Under the pieces are notes generated by a model. The model was not told where the DNA came from. It did not search any database and worked only from the letters and a program-made list of their open reading frames with translations. From the NCBI GenBank assembly GCA_947496705.1, contig CANMDW010000020.1:34258-98257 (forward strand): a DNA stretch of 64,000 nt, in the 5' to 3' direction. Source of the DNA: an uncultured Aquimarina sp. (lineage in GTDB: Bacteria; Bacteroidota; Bacteroidia; Flavobacteriales; Flavobacteriaceae). Below are positions 39,755-49,201 of this stretch, piece by piece (position 1 is the stretch's first letter; every line of letters starts with the position of its first letter). The translations under genes were made by a program, and so were the position numbers.

Positions 39755-41089
39755 TTATAGAAGTCCACGGGCTTTAATCTCCAGGTATTTGTTAATGGTA
39801 TTAACAGTAAGATTCTCGGGAGTAGTTAATACCGTTTGTATGCCGTGCTTTTGCAGTTCTTTTACCATTACTTTTTTGTCATAAGCAAACTGCTGCGCGA
39901 TGGTTTGATCATAGATGGTTTGCAGATCTTTAGCTTTTTGATGTATCAAATGATCCAGTTCTGTGTTTTCGAAGAAAATCACGACCAATAAATGCTTTTT
40001 TGCCAATGCTTGTAAATACGGAAGCTGTCTTTTTAAGGAGGATATATGCTCAAAATTGGTGTATAATAATAATAAACTACGATGATTGATTTGTCGTTTT
40101 ATATGTGCATATAATAATCCAAAATCTGAGTCGAGGAACTGAGTTTTGATATTATATAAGGTTTCAGAAATGTTATTGATGTATGTTTTCTTCCCGCTAT
40201 CGGGTAAAAAGTTGTTTACGGTATTAGAAAAACTGAGCATACCCACTTTGTCGTGTTTTTTTAGTGCTATATTAGAAAAAGCCAGGGAGCTGTTCACTGC
40301 ATAATCCAGTAAGCTTAATTCTTTAAAAGGCATTTTCATTACACGACTGGCATCGATTACAGAATAGATGGGCTGGGATTTCTCATCCTGAAATTGATTG
40401 ATCATCAAGTTACCGTGTTTTGCAGTGGCTTTCCAGTTGATAGTGCGCACATCATCTCCCAGAACGTATTCTTTGATCTGTTCAAATTCCATAGTATGGC
40501 CAATACGCCGTATTTTTTTTAGGCCAATCTGAGTTAGTTTGTTATCGATAGCCAAAAAATCATACTTTTTCATTTGGATAAATGAGGGATACACTTTTAC
40601 CATGGCAGACTTATCAAAGTTATACCGTCGTTTTGCAAGACCTAAACGAGTCATGGCGTATACATAAAGATTACCGAAAATGTATTCACCACGTTTTACA
40701 GGACGAAGGGAGTATTCAAAATCTAAAATGGATTTAGTTGGGATACTGCCTGTTTTAAGAAAATCCCGTTTTTGAAATTGTATTGGTATTTCATCAATGA
40801 TTTCTACTTTAGCAGTGAAATTGTAATTACTCTTTACGCGAACAGGAACTGCATTAAAATCACTGTTAGAAAATTTATCAGGTAAAATTCTGCTGGCATC
40901 TATTCCGTTTTTGGTATTGTATAAAATTATGATGTCAAATAGAAAAGTAATCATTAATCCCCATACGGCTAACCAGGCTATCGCATATAGTGCATTAAAC
41001 CAGTATGATACCAAAAAAAGGACTGATATCGATGCGAGTATATAAAAGACTCTGGAGCTTAGGTATAAAGATTTTAAAAATTTGATCAA
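39755..41089 (-). CDS. DUF58-domain protein
   Basis: EFEQIKEYVLGDDVRTINWKATAKHGNLMINQFQDEKSQPIYSVIDASRVM. Confidence 0.93.
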   Translation of the reverse strand: MIKFLKSLYLSSRVFYILASISVLFLVSYWFNALYAIAWLAVWGLMITFLFDIIILYNTKNGIDASRILPDKFSNSDFNAVPVRVKSNYNFTAKVEIIDEIPIQFQKRDFLKTGSIPTKSILDFEYSLRPVKRGEYIFGNLYVYAMTRLGLAKRRYNFDKSAMVKVYPSFIQMKKYDFLAIDNKLTQIGLKKIRRIGHTMEFEQIKEYVLGDDVRTINWKATAKHGNLMINQFQDEKSQPIYSVIDASRVMKMPFKELSLLDYAVNSSLAFSNIALKKHDKVGMLSFSNTVNNFLPDSGKKTYINNISETLYNIKTQFLDSDFGLLYAHIKRQINHRSLLLLYTNFEHISSLKRQLPYLQALAKKHLLVVIFFENTELDHLIHQKAKDLQTIYDQTIAQQFAYDKKVMVKELQKHGIQTVLTTPENLTVNTINKYLEIKARGLL

Positions 41090-41092
41090 AAC

Positions 41093-42133
41093 TTAACGTG
41101 GGATTTCTACAGATTGTAAGATCATTTCGATAACATTCTCGGTGGTCATTCCTTCCATCTCACGTTCTGGCGACAAAATAATACGATGGCGCAATACCGG
41201 GAACAATGATTTTTTTATATCCTCGGGGGTAACAAAATCTCTGCCGTTGATTGCTGCAAATGCCTTTGAAGCATTCATCACGGCGATTGATGCCCGTGGT
41301 GAGCCGCCAAGATACAGATGCGGATGGTTTCTGGTTTTGATTACAATTTCGGCGATATAACTAAGGATTTTTTCTTCAATGATCACTTCCTGTGTTTTTG
41401 CTTTAAATTCCAGTAATTTTTCTGGTGTCATCACTGTATCAACCATTTCCAGAGGTTTTTGAGCTTTTCTTTCGTGATGGGTTTTTAGAATATTTATTTC
41501 TTCTTCCTGAGAAGGATATTCTACTTTGATTTTAAACAGAAACCGGTCTAGTTGTGCTTCGGGTAACGCATAGGTGCCTTCCTGCTCGATTGGATTTTGC
41601 GTAGCAAGTACCATAAAAGGAGGCTCCATAAGATATCTGATGCCATCAATAGTTACTTGTCGTTCTTCCATCACTTCAAATAAAGCCGCCTGAGTCTTTG
41701 CCGGAGCACGGTTGATCTCATCGATGAGAATCATGTTAGAGAAAATGGGTCCTTTTTTAAATTCAAAGTCGCTGGTTTTCATATTGAGTACAGAAGTTCC
41801 TAATACATCACTTGGCATGAGATCGGGTGTAAACTGAATTCGATTAAATCCGGTTTTCAAAGTTTTTGCAAATAATTTGGCGGTAACCGTTTTAGCGATT
41901 CCCGGTACTCCTTCGATCAATACATGGCCATTCGACAAGAGGGATACGATTAATAACTCGATAAAATCCTGCTGCCCGACAATTACCTTGGCCAGTTCTG
42001 CTTTTAGCTTTCCTACAGCTTCTTGTAATTCGCTAAGATCGATCCTGTTCTGAAAATTGAGATTTTGTTCTGATGATTCAGTTTGCGAAACCTGCTCAGG
42101 ATTCGTATTATTTGTGATTTCTTCGTTTTCCAT
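41093..42133 (-). CDS. MoxR-family AAA+ ATPase
   Basis: VIVGQQDFIELLIVSLLSNGHVLIEGVPGIAKTVTAKLFA; IFSNMILIDEINRAPAKTQAALFEVMEERQVT. Confidence 0.96.
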   Translation of the reverse strand: MENEEITNNTNPEQVSQTESSEQNLNFQNRIDLSELQEAVGKLKAELAKVIVGQQDFIELLIVSLLSNGHVLIEGVPGIAKTVTAKLFAKTLKTGFNRIQFTPDLMPSDVLGTSVLNMKTSDFEFKKGPIFSNMILIDEINRAPAKTQAALFEVMEERQVTIDGIRYLMEPPFMVLATQNPIEQEGTYALPEAQLDRFLFKIKVEYPSQEEEINILKTHHERKAQKPLEMVDTVMTPEKLLEFKAKTQEVIIEEKILSYIAEIVIKTRNHPHLYLGGSPRASIAVMNASKAFAAINGRDFVTPEDIKKSLFPVLRHRIILSPEREMEGMTTENVIEMILQSVEIPR

Positions 42134-42165
42134 ATAATAAATTCTTTTAAAAAAATGTATTGTAT

Positions 42166-43377
42166 TTAAGCTCGACTTTTATATGCTGTAATCAATTCAT
42201 AGAGTCGCACTAATTCTTCTTTTTCGATTTTCGATTTTCGATTAAGTTCGTCAAAATACCTAAACAGTATTTTGGTATCCTCAAGATCATTATTACTTCT
42301 TGCCGATATATCAATCAGTGTTTTTTCGTCCAGATGATCTGTTGGGGTTCTTAATACATTGCGCACATAATCCAAAAATAACAGGTTTTGTTTTGTTGCA
42401 ATTTCTTTGTGCTCGCCTTTTTCAAAGTACATACCACTAATAGTTCTGGTAAAAGCCAGGGTTTGATTTTTTAATGGTTCTATGACGGGAATACTTCTTT
42501 GTTTACGTTTTCCTTCAAAAAACACAAATAACAGCCCCCCGATAATGATAAGGTAGTATGCCCATTTCAAATATCGATTGTTTAGTAATAAGAAAAGGGG
42601 AGAGGTATAAAATGTTTTTCCCGATTTATAGTAATTATCCCAAAGTATTTGCTTTGCAGGATCTATATAAGCCAAAAGATTTTGGGTATACTCATAGTTT
42701 TTGTCTTTCAGCATAAAATAATTTCCAAAGGCTTCAGGAAAAGTATGCAATAGTATTTTTCCATTTCCAAAAGATTGTTGCAGGTAATTAATTTTTGGGT
42801 CTTTTATTTTCAGGGTATCATTGTATAATTGTGAAACTCCCAGCACGGTTGTATTTATGGTGTCTAATTCACTAAAATATGGATTAGTAATATCTCGGTC
42901 ATATAAAAAAGGAAATTGTTTTTTCAGATTCGTATTGGTTAATGCCACCATCGGTTTTGTATCGATGTCATCAAAAGAGAAAAGGTTATCTGTGTCGATG
43001 TTAAGGGTATCCAATAACTTATATTCTATAGTTTTTGCTGAAATAAACAGGGTATTTCCTTTTTCGACCCAGGTTAAGACCTTGTTTAACTCATCTTTGT
43101 CAAAATCGATAGCACCATTGATAAAAAAATAAGTTCCCGATACAGTGTCGTGATCGGTAAGAAACTCATAGGGAGGTTGGTTGATATCTTTAAACCCCGA
43201 AATATTAAACGCTTCTTTCATCAGATTGTATGATACAAAAGTACCCAACGGGATTTTATCGGTTTTGGCATAACTGGGAAACCAATTAATTGGTTCGGGT
43301 TCGCTAGCCTCAAAATAAGTGAGCAGGGCAATAGCTCCAACGATGGTGATGATAAATATTTTAGACGTTTTGGCCAT
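42166..43377 (-). CDS. DUF4350-domain membrane protein
   Basis: TDKIPLGTFVSYNLMKEAF...NTLFISAKTIEYKLLDTL; position in MoxR/DUF58 cluster. Confidence 0.82.
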   Translation of the reverse strand: MAKTSKIFIITIVGAIALLTYFEASEPEPINWFPSYAKTDKIPLGTFVSYNLMKEAFNISGFKDINQPPYEFLTDHDTVSGTYFFINGAIDFDKDELNKVLTWVEKGNTLFISAKTIEYKLLDTLNIDTDNLFSFDDIDTKPMVALTNTNLKKQFPFLYDRDITNPYFSELDTINTTVLGVSQLYNDTLKIKDPKINYLQQSFGNGKILLHTFPEAFGNYFMLKDKNYEYTQNLLAYIDPAKQILWDNYYKSGKTFYTSPLFLLLNNRYLKWAYYLIIIGGLLFVFFEGKRKQRSIPVIEPLKNQTLAFTRTISGMYFEKGEHKEIATKQNLLFLDYVRNVLRTPTDHLDEKTLIDISARSNNDLEDTKILFRYFDELNRKSKIEKEELVRLYELITAYKSRA

Positions 43378-43381
43378 TATA

Positions 43382-44128
43382 TTAACGTTGAATACGATTG
43401 GTTATGGATTGAAACTCTTTTTCTGCCTGTCGATATGATTTTTCATTTACTTCAAAACTTCCGTACCAGATAAAATCGTATAGTTTTGTAATCACCGTAA
43501 ATTGATTTTTTAAAGGATCATCTGTTAATTCTTTAATGTAATCGGTATTTGTTTTTTGAGACTCCCAGTTGATGAATTCTAAATCGGATAGTTTTTTTAA
43601 TACAAAAAGATAATAGTATCGAATTGCCAATCTGTAATTATTGTTTTTTATAGCCAGGTTAATGAGCTCCTGAATATCCTGATTTTGTATAATATCTTCG
43701 TCTTCGGTAAATTCTGCTTGCGGGGGGATCTGTTTTTCGAGAAGCATATCACTGGGGTTTACTTTCATGAACAACCAACCTAGTAAGAACAATACACCTA
43801 TGACCAGCAGATAAGGTAAAAGTTTTAAAATTATTGCCCAAAACCCTGTTATTTCTTCTACTCCAAACAGCCAGGTGATAAATTTGTGCCAGAGTTGATT
43901 GAACCACGTTTTTAAGCGTGTCCACCAATTATCGGGTTCTTCATATTCTGTATAATTAAAATCGTCTTGTTGGCGAAACTCCTGTATCTTCTGATCATCA
44001 AATCTCTGAGGGGTTTTTTGAGAATCCAGATCATATACTATTTCCCGGGAGGCACTGGTTGTGCTATCCTGAATCCCGGCAGATAAGGCAAATGGTATAA
44101 GAAACAGTAAAAAGTGCAGAATTTTCAA
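43382..44128 (-). CDS. DUF4129-like membrane protein
   Basis: NYRLAIRYYYLFVLKKLSDLEFINWESQKTNTDYIKEL...LYDFIWYGSFEVNEKSYRQAEKEFQ. Confidence 0.82.
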   Translation of the reverse strand: MKILHFLLFLIPFALSAGIQDSTTSASREIVYDLDSQKTPQRFDDQKIQEFRQQDDFNYTEYEEPDNWWTRLKTWFNQLWHKFITWLFGVEEITGFWAIILKLLPYLLVIGVLFLLGWLFMKVNPSDMLLEKQIPPQAEFTEDEDIIQNQDIQELINLAIKNNNYRLAIRYYYLFVLKKLSDLEFINWESQKTNTDYIKELTDDPLKNQFTVITKLYDFIWYGSFEVNEKSYRQAEKEFQSITNRIQR

Positions 44129-44129
44129 A

Positions 44130-45002
44130 TTATTCGGTATTACCTAAAGAATCTATTTGTTCTAAAGCTCCTGTAGCATGTTTTCTTTCATTCAGATTAT
44201 AGTAAATAAATGCTGTAGCAATCGCAGTGATGATATATAACACATATTGAGCGGCAGATGATAAGGTGTTCAAAGCGATAAATACCCAGTCGAACATGGC
44301 CGATGGATCTGCCAAAGAGCCTTCAGAAGCTGCAGTAAACGTTTTTGTAAATGTATAGATCAATGCAGGAATTGAAAATACCATACTTATTACCCATACT
44401 ATTAATCCAAGGATGAAGAGTGTGGCAAAGGTAATCCACCATTCATTTTTTATTAATTGAAAACTTTCACTTATGGCATCAGAGACACTGGTGTTGCGAA
44501 ATACCAATATAGAAAACACCAAACTCATCGGAACATATAAATAAATACCGGGGATCACACAAAGCATCAAACCAAAAAAAGTAATCAATCCCGAGAGGAT
44601 TCCTAATCCGATAACACTCCCAAAATCTTTTTTTACTCCCTGCATGACCACTCCTTGATCGATAACTCCTTTACCATCAATATAAGTCTTGATATAATGT
44701 AAAACTGTTCCAAAAAGCACTCCATAAAAAACAAGAAGTGTTGCTATCATGACTAATAATGAGATGATAAGGTTTCCTGAGTCGAATATCCCTCCGTTTT
44801 GTAAGTTTATCGGGTTAAAAATATTGGCCGAAGCATAGGTGTAATAGGCCGAAGCAAGCAGCAGCAGTACAAAAGGTATCCCCGAAGTTTTTATTAAAAT
44901 AGAAAACAATGATTTGGCATTCTGCCTTAAAAAGGCAAAGGTATCTGTAAGAATATCCCCTAATTCTCTTTTCTTTTTAAATTCTATGTAGCTATTGTTC
45001 AT
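44130..45002 (-). CDS. multi-TM membrane protein of MoxR/SpoIIM cluster
   Basis: Six-TM-like profile, ELGDILTDTFAFLRQNAKSLFSILIKTSGIPFVL. Confidence 0.75.
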   Translation of the reverse strand: MNNSYIEFKKKRELGDILTDTFAFLRQNAKSLFSILIKTSGIPFVLLLLASAYYTYASANIFNPINLQNGGIFDSGNLIISLLVMIATLLVFYGVLFGTVLHYIKTYIDGKGVIDQGVVMQGVKKDFGSVIGLGILSGLITFFGLMLCVIPGIYLYVPMSLVFSILVFRNTSVSDAISESFQLIKNEWWITFATLFILGLIVWVISMVFSIPALIYTFTKTFTAASEGSLADPSAMFDWVFIALNTLSSAAQYVLYIITAIATAFIYYNLNERKHATGALEQIDSLGNTE

Positions 45003-45957
45003 TTTTTAATCTGTTATAAAGTTGTCTTGGGTAAATTACATAATAAAATAAGATCAGCGCTAATGATCCGGTTATAATAAAGATTGCTAACCAATCCGGC
45101 ATTTGGGTATGGCGGGTCACAAATCCTTCCAAAAACCCTGCGATAATAAAAAACGGAATAGTACTAATCACTATTTTTAATCCTGCCTTAACTCCTCTTA
45201 CAAAAGAAGTAAGCCTGGTGTAGGTTTTGGGAAATAAAATTGAATTACCCACTACCAAGCCAGCACAACCTGCTATGATAATAACCGAGATTTCGATAGT
45301 ACCATGGATCCATATCGTACGAGCACTTTCCCATAATAATCCTTTATCATAAAAAAAGTATTGAAAAGAGCCCAGCATGATAAAATTACGCATTAGCATA
45401 TATACAGTTCCAATACCAAACATGACCCCTAATATAAAGCAATTGAGGGCGACTCTAATATTATTTATGGTAATCCCGAGAAACATATTGGTTTCTCCCA
45501 TCTGCTTGTACACCGCCATTGGATCTTCATTAGCAATATTTTCTAGCGTCATATTCACATAAGCATCCCCTAATATAGACCTCACAAAGGCTCCATCGGT
45601 AGCAGAAGAATATACACCGATAGCAGTAAATAGTAAAGCAATAAGAAACGCGATGAATAGTTCTTTTTGATACTGATAGAATTCTAAAGGAAATTCTTTC
45701 ACCCAAAATGAATAGAAACGGTTTTTTTTCTCTTTTTTGGTTTTATAGATCTTTTGATGGGCACTTGAGGCCAAACCATTAAGGTAGCTAAGCGTCTGAC
45801 TGTTTGGGTAAAATGTTTGTGCATAACTCAAATGATCGGTGATCTCAATATATAGATTAGACAGCTCATCTGGAGTTATTTGGGCATTATTCACCAGAAC
45901 ACTTTCAAATTTTAACCATTTATCTTTATTTTGCTTCACAAAAGCCGCCTCGCGCAT
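44992..45957 (-). CDS. stage II sporulation protein M (SpoIIM)-like membrane protein
   Basis: MREAAFVKQNKDKWLKFE N-terminus; NNIRVALNCFILGVMFGIGTVYMLM; IWIHGTIEISVIIIAGCAGLVVGNSILFPKTYTR. Confidence 0.9.
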   Translation of the reverse strand: MREAAFVKQNKDKWLKFESVLVNNAQITPDELSNLYIEITDHLSYAQTFYPNSQTLSYLNGLASSAHQKIYKTKKEKKNRFYSFWVKEFPLEFYQYQKELFIAFLIALLFTAIGVYSSATDGAFVRSILGDAYVNMTLENIANEDPMAVYKQMGETNMFLGITINNIRVALNCFILGVMFGIGTVYMLMRNFIMLGSFQYFFYDKGLLWESARTIWIHGTIEISVIIIAGCAGLVVGNSILFPKTYTRLTSFVRGVKAGLKIVISTIPFFIIAGFLEGFVTRHTQMPDWLAIFIITGSLALILFYYVIYPRQLYNRLKNEQ

Positions 45958-45993
45958 ATATCATAGATTAAGAGGTTCAAAGAAACATAATTA

Positions 45994-46710
45994 ATGGATA
46001 ATTTTCAAATAGAAACTGCTCAAAATGTTAGTATACAGCAAAATGCTGCAGGTATAGGAGAACGTATACTAGCCTATCTTATTGATCTTTTGATCTTCAT
46101 AGCATACTATATCATCATTATTTTTATGATGGGTGCTTTAAGTATAGAAATGGGTGATCAATGGGCATTTTGGTTGATTTTGAGTCTTCCTCCGTTTTTA
46201 TATTTTTTATTATGGGAGACATTTTGGGACGGAAAAACACCTGGTAAAGCGACTATGAAAATAAAGGTGGTAAGGCTGGATGGCTCCAGACCGGCTTTTT
46301 CAAATTATTTGATTAGATGGTTGCTTAGATTGCTTGATATTTCATTGGCTTTTGGAGGCGTTGCGGTAGTAGCCATTTTATTAGGCGGAAGAGGGCAACG
46401 TCTGGGTGATATGGCTGCAGGCACCACAGTGATTAGTGAGCGTCACCGAGTACAATTCAATCAAACAATATTGGTTGATATCCCCGAAGATTATATGGCG
46501 GTATATCCACAGGTAACCGTTTTTAGTGATGCCGAGATGCGAAAGATAAAAACGATCTATACCGAAGCCAAAAGACATGCCGATCACCACGTGATTTTAG
46601 AGCTTTCTAAAAAAGTAAGTACGTTAATGGATGTTACTCCACAGGAAAAACCAATGCAATTTTTAGCACGTGTAATAGCCGATTATAATTATTATACGCA
46701 GAAACTGTAA
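45994..46710 (+). CDS. RDD-family membrane protein
   Basis: AGIGERILAYLIDLLIFIAYYIII...WETFWDGKTPGKATMKIKVVRLDG. Confidence 0.92.
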   Translation: MDNFQIETAQNVSIQQNAAGIGERILAYLIDLLIFIAYYIIIIFMMGALSIEMGDQWAFWLILSLPPFLYFLLWETFWDGKTPGKATMKIKVVRLDGSRPAFSNYLIRWLLRLLDISLAFGGVAVVAILLGGRGQRLGDMAAGTTVISERHRVQFNQTILVDIPEDYMAVYPQVTVFSDAEMRKIKTIYTEAKRHADHHVILELSKKVSTLMDVTPQEKPMQFLARVIADYNYYTQKL

Positions 46711-46712
46711 TT

Positions 46713-46749
46713 TGAGTTGTTGAGTTGTTGAGTTGTTGAGTTGTTGGGT
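46713..46749. repeat. 9-bp microsatellite-like repeat, 4 units
   Basis: TTGAGTTGT x4 immediately after the RDD-gene stop codon. Confidence 0.9.
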
Positions 46750-46752
46750 TAT

Positions 46753-47095
46753 TTCTGAGGTCTTAATTTTTCCCACAGCTGTTTTGGAGTTTCTGAAGCC
46801 TTAATTTTTTTCCCACAGCTGTTTTGAAGTTTCTGAAGCCTTAATTTTTTTCCCTCAGCTGTTTTGGAGTTTCTGAAGTCTCAATTTTTTTCCCTCAGCT
46901 GTTTTGAAGTTTCTGAAGCCTTAATTTTTTTCCCACAGCTGTTTTGGAGTTTCTGAAGCCTTAATTTTTTTCCCACAGCTGTTTTGGAGTTTCTGAGGTC
47001 TTAATTTTTTTCCCTCAGCTGTTTTGAAGTTTCTGAAGTCTTAATTTTTTTCCCTCAGCTGTTTTGAAGTTTCTGAAGCCTTAATTTTTCTCTTT
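46753..47095. repeat. 40-bp tandem array B, about 8.5 units
   Basis: TTCTGAAGCCTTAATTTTTTTCCCACAGCTGTTTTGGAGT repeated every 40 bp from 46791 to 47070 plus a 38-bp first unit and partial last unit. Confidence 0.95.
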
Positions 47096-47156
47096 TATGA
47101 GGGTAACATTTTCTTTTATTGTTGATATAATAGTATACATCATAAATTTTTATATC

Positions 47157-47318
47157 ATGAAAAAAATGAATCTTGAAAAATTACAATTAAGTAAAAAGAC
47201 GGTAGCACAGCTAAAAGGAGGATTAGCACATCCTATGGGAGAATATAAAGAGCGCGTAAAGTGGTATGTGGGTACGAGAAATACGTGTCAATGTGAAACC
47301 ATTGCTTCACCCTGTTAG
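47157..47318 (+). CDS. RiPP-like natural product precursor peptide with GG leader
   Basis: MKKMNLEKLQLSKKTVAQLKGG leader followed by LAHPMGEYKERVKWYVGTRNTCQCETIASPC (3 Cys); resembles Bacteroidota lanthipeptide/GG-leader precursors. Confidence 0.7.
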   Translation: MKKMNLEKLQLSKKTVAQLKGGLAHPMGEYKERVKWYVGTRNTCQCETIASPC

Positions 47319-47420
47319 TAGTGCGAATGATGAGTTAATGGTTAAACGTTATTGTTATACGTGTCCGTCCCTAACAAATAACGTTTAACATGTAACAAAA
47401 AAGCAATTTCATTGTGTATC

Positions 47421-47456
47421 AAAACCCCCTGCACTGCAAGTGCAGGGGGTTATTTT
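47421..47456 (+). terminator. intrinsic terminator after the precursor peptide gene
   Basis: CCCCCTGCACT-TGC/GCA-AGTGCAGGGGG 11-bp perfect stem followed by TTATTTTAAT. Confidence 0.8.
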
Positions 47457-47508
47457 AATAAACTTTCGGATGCTAGTGACATTATAAAATGCTTTTTTGT
47501 TAACCGAA

Positions 47509-48090
47509 TTATCTTTCCCATAAGATTTTCCCATTTAAAAATTCGGCTTTTCCTTTGGCCAAAATAGTGCATTGAGGCAATTTACACGATAGACTTATTA
47601 GAACATCTTTGTCTCCTTCATTAACAATTAAATTCTTAAGCTTTGGGAGATTTAGATTTTTAAATCCATTTTGATTTATACTGGTTTCGTGTATTTGCAG
47701 GTCAATCAAATTTTTGAGATTGTTGATGTATGCAATACAATCATTGTCTAGCTGGTAATTCTCTTTTAATCTTAAATAACTAAGTTCCTTTAACTGAGAT
47801 AAAAAAATAATCCCTGAATTTGATATCTGCGTATCTTGAAGATTTAAATTTTCAATATAAAGATTCTTACAAATTAAGTTTAAGCCGGAGTCATTAAGAT
47901 TAGTGCTGCCAAAACTAGCAGATTTAAGATTAGGGAATCTCTTTAGTTTTGCTAATTCAGACATTTCTTTTATTTCACAAAAAGGCCATTCGAAAATAAA
48001 ATGTTCAGAATTCCTGTCAAAAGACTGTCCGCATATCTCAATAGTATCTTGATTCATATTAATTGTATCTAACAAAAAGATATAGTACAT
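47509..48090 (-). CDS. leucine-rich-repeat-like protein
   Basis: Repeated LxxLxxLxxLxL segments: NLNLQDTQISNSGIIFLSQLKELSYLRLKENYQLDNDCIAYINNLKNLIDLQIHETSINQNG. Confidence 0.75.
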   Translation of the reverse strand: MYYIFLLDTINMNQDTIEICGQSFDRNSEHFIFEWPFCEIKEMSELAKLKRFPNLKSASFGSTNLNDSGLNLICKNLYIENLNLQDTQISNSGIIFLSQLKELSYLRLKENYQLDNDCIAYINNLKNLIDLQIHETSINQNGFKNLNLPKLKNLIVNEGDKDVLISLSCKLPQCTILAKGKAEFLNGKILWER

Positions 48091-48119
48091 ACATCTTCAT
48101 ACCCAAAATCTCCTATCTC

Positions 48120-48440
48120 TTTTAAATGTATGGTGTCTGGTGTCTAAATTCTTACATAACTCGTAACTCATAACTCTGAACTCGTCCCACCCCAGCCCTC
48201 CCGTAGGGAGGGAGCTCACTCGTAACTAATAACTCAACCGCTCATCCCTCACGTACTCATCCCTCACAGCGAAGCGCCCTCAAAAACTCATGCCTCTTTT
48301 AGATGTCCGGTGTCTGGTGTCAGATGTCTAAATTCTTACATAACTCATAATTCATAACTCTGAACTCATAACTCCTCCCTCCCTCACATACTCAAATACT
48401 CCTCTCTCAAAGCGAAGCGCCCTCACCACTCCTACCTCAC
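48120..48440. repeat. degenerate low-complexity intergenic repeat region
   Basis: Duplicated phrases GGTGTCTGGTGTC...TCTAAATTCTTACATAACTC and CTC(A)CAAAGCGAAGCGCCCTCA. Confidence 0.7.
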
Positions 48441-48442
48441 AT

Positions 48443-49201
48443 CTATTTAATCACTTCAGCTTTGATAAAAATATTTTCTATAGGCCATTCGCTACCATCT
48501 ACGGGTACATTAGATATTTTGTCGGCTATATGCATGCCTTTTACTACTTTTCCGAAGATGGTGTGTTCTCCATCGAGATGATATGCTCCTTTTTTGGCAA
48601 CTACAATAAAAAACTCGAAAGGAGTAGAGCGATTAGAAGGATTATCCACCCACTGCTTGGATAGTGCAACGGCCCCTCGATTATGTTTTAATCCTTTTAC
48701 AGGTTCTTGCGGGATGGTATACTCTCCGATTTCAAAACGCTTTACGGCCATTTGCTGGCGATCACTATTACCTCCCTGGATCACAAATCCTTTTGCCACA
48801 CGATAAAAAAAAGTCTCGTCAAAATATTTTTGTTTTACCAGGTAAATAAAATTGGCTCTGTGTATCGGTGTTTCTTTGTATAGTTTAATATCGATATCCC
48901 CATATCTTGTTTTTATTCTAACGAGAGTTTCCGGGTTTTCTTTTCCGTAGTTGGTCATAAACTCCCTGAGGTTTTCGTTAGTAAGTTTAAAAGGTTCCTC
49001 TTCTGAAACGGGATCGTTTATAGTGATTTTTTTCTGTTGCTCTTCTTTGAGATTATTTTCTTTAGCTTTTGTGTCACCCCCAGAAACAGGATCTGTATTT
49101 TTTGTAGCGTTCTGTTTATTTTTTTTAGAATGTGTATCTTCACAATTAGAGAATATAAGAATGCTTATACAAAAGAGAAAAATTAAACGGATAAATGACA
49201 T
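48443..49201 (-). CDS. cyclophilin-type peptidyl-prolyl cis-trans isomerase, lipoprotein
   Basis: MSFIRLIFLFCISILIFSNCEDT lipobox; FDETFFYRVAKGFVIQGGN; HNRGAVALS; EFFIVVAKKGAYHLDGEHTIFGKVVKGMHIADKI. Confidence 0.93.
   Translation of the reverse strand: MSFIRLIFLFCISILIFSNCEDTHSKKNKQNATKNTDPVSGGDTKAKENNLKEEQQKKITINDPVSEEEPFKLTNENLREFMTNYGKENPETLVRIKTRYGDIDIKLYKETPIHRANFIYLVKQKYFDETFFYRVAKGFVIQGGNSDRQQMAVKRFEIGEYTIPQEPVKGLKHNRGAVALSKQWVDNPSNRSTPFEFFIVVAKKGAYHLDGEHTIFGKVVKGMHIADKISNVPVDGSEWPIENIFIKAEVIK

Noticed and set aside
44992-45957. Sporulation gene because of SpoIIM similarity
   Set aside because: SpoIIM-like membrane proteins occur widely in non-sporulating bacteria in MoxR/DUF58/RDD clusters; no sporulation role implied.
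39755-46710. MoxR-DUF58-DUF4350-DUF4129-SpoIIM-RDD cluster as a novel system
   Set aside because: Gene order is a known conserved arrangement in Bacteroidota; annotated but not considered new.
46753-47095. CRISPR array
   Set aside because: The whole 40-bp unit is conserved, no unique spacers and no cas genes; same reasoning for 19831-20180.
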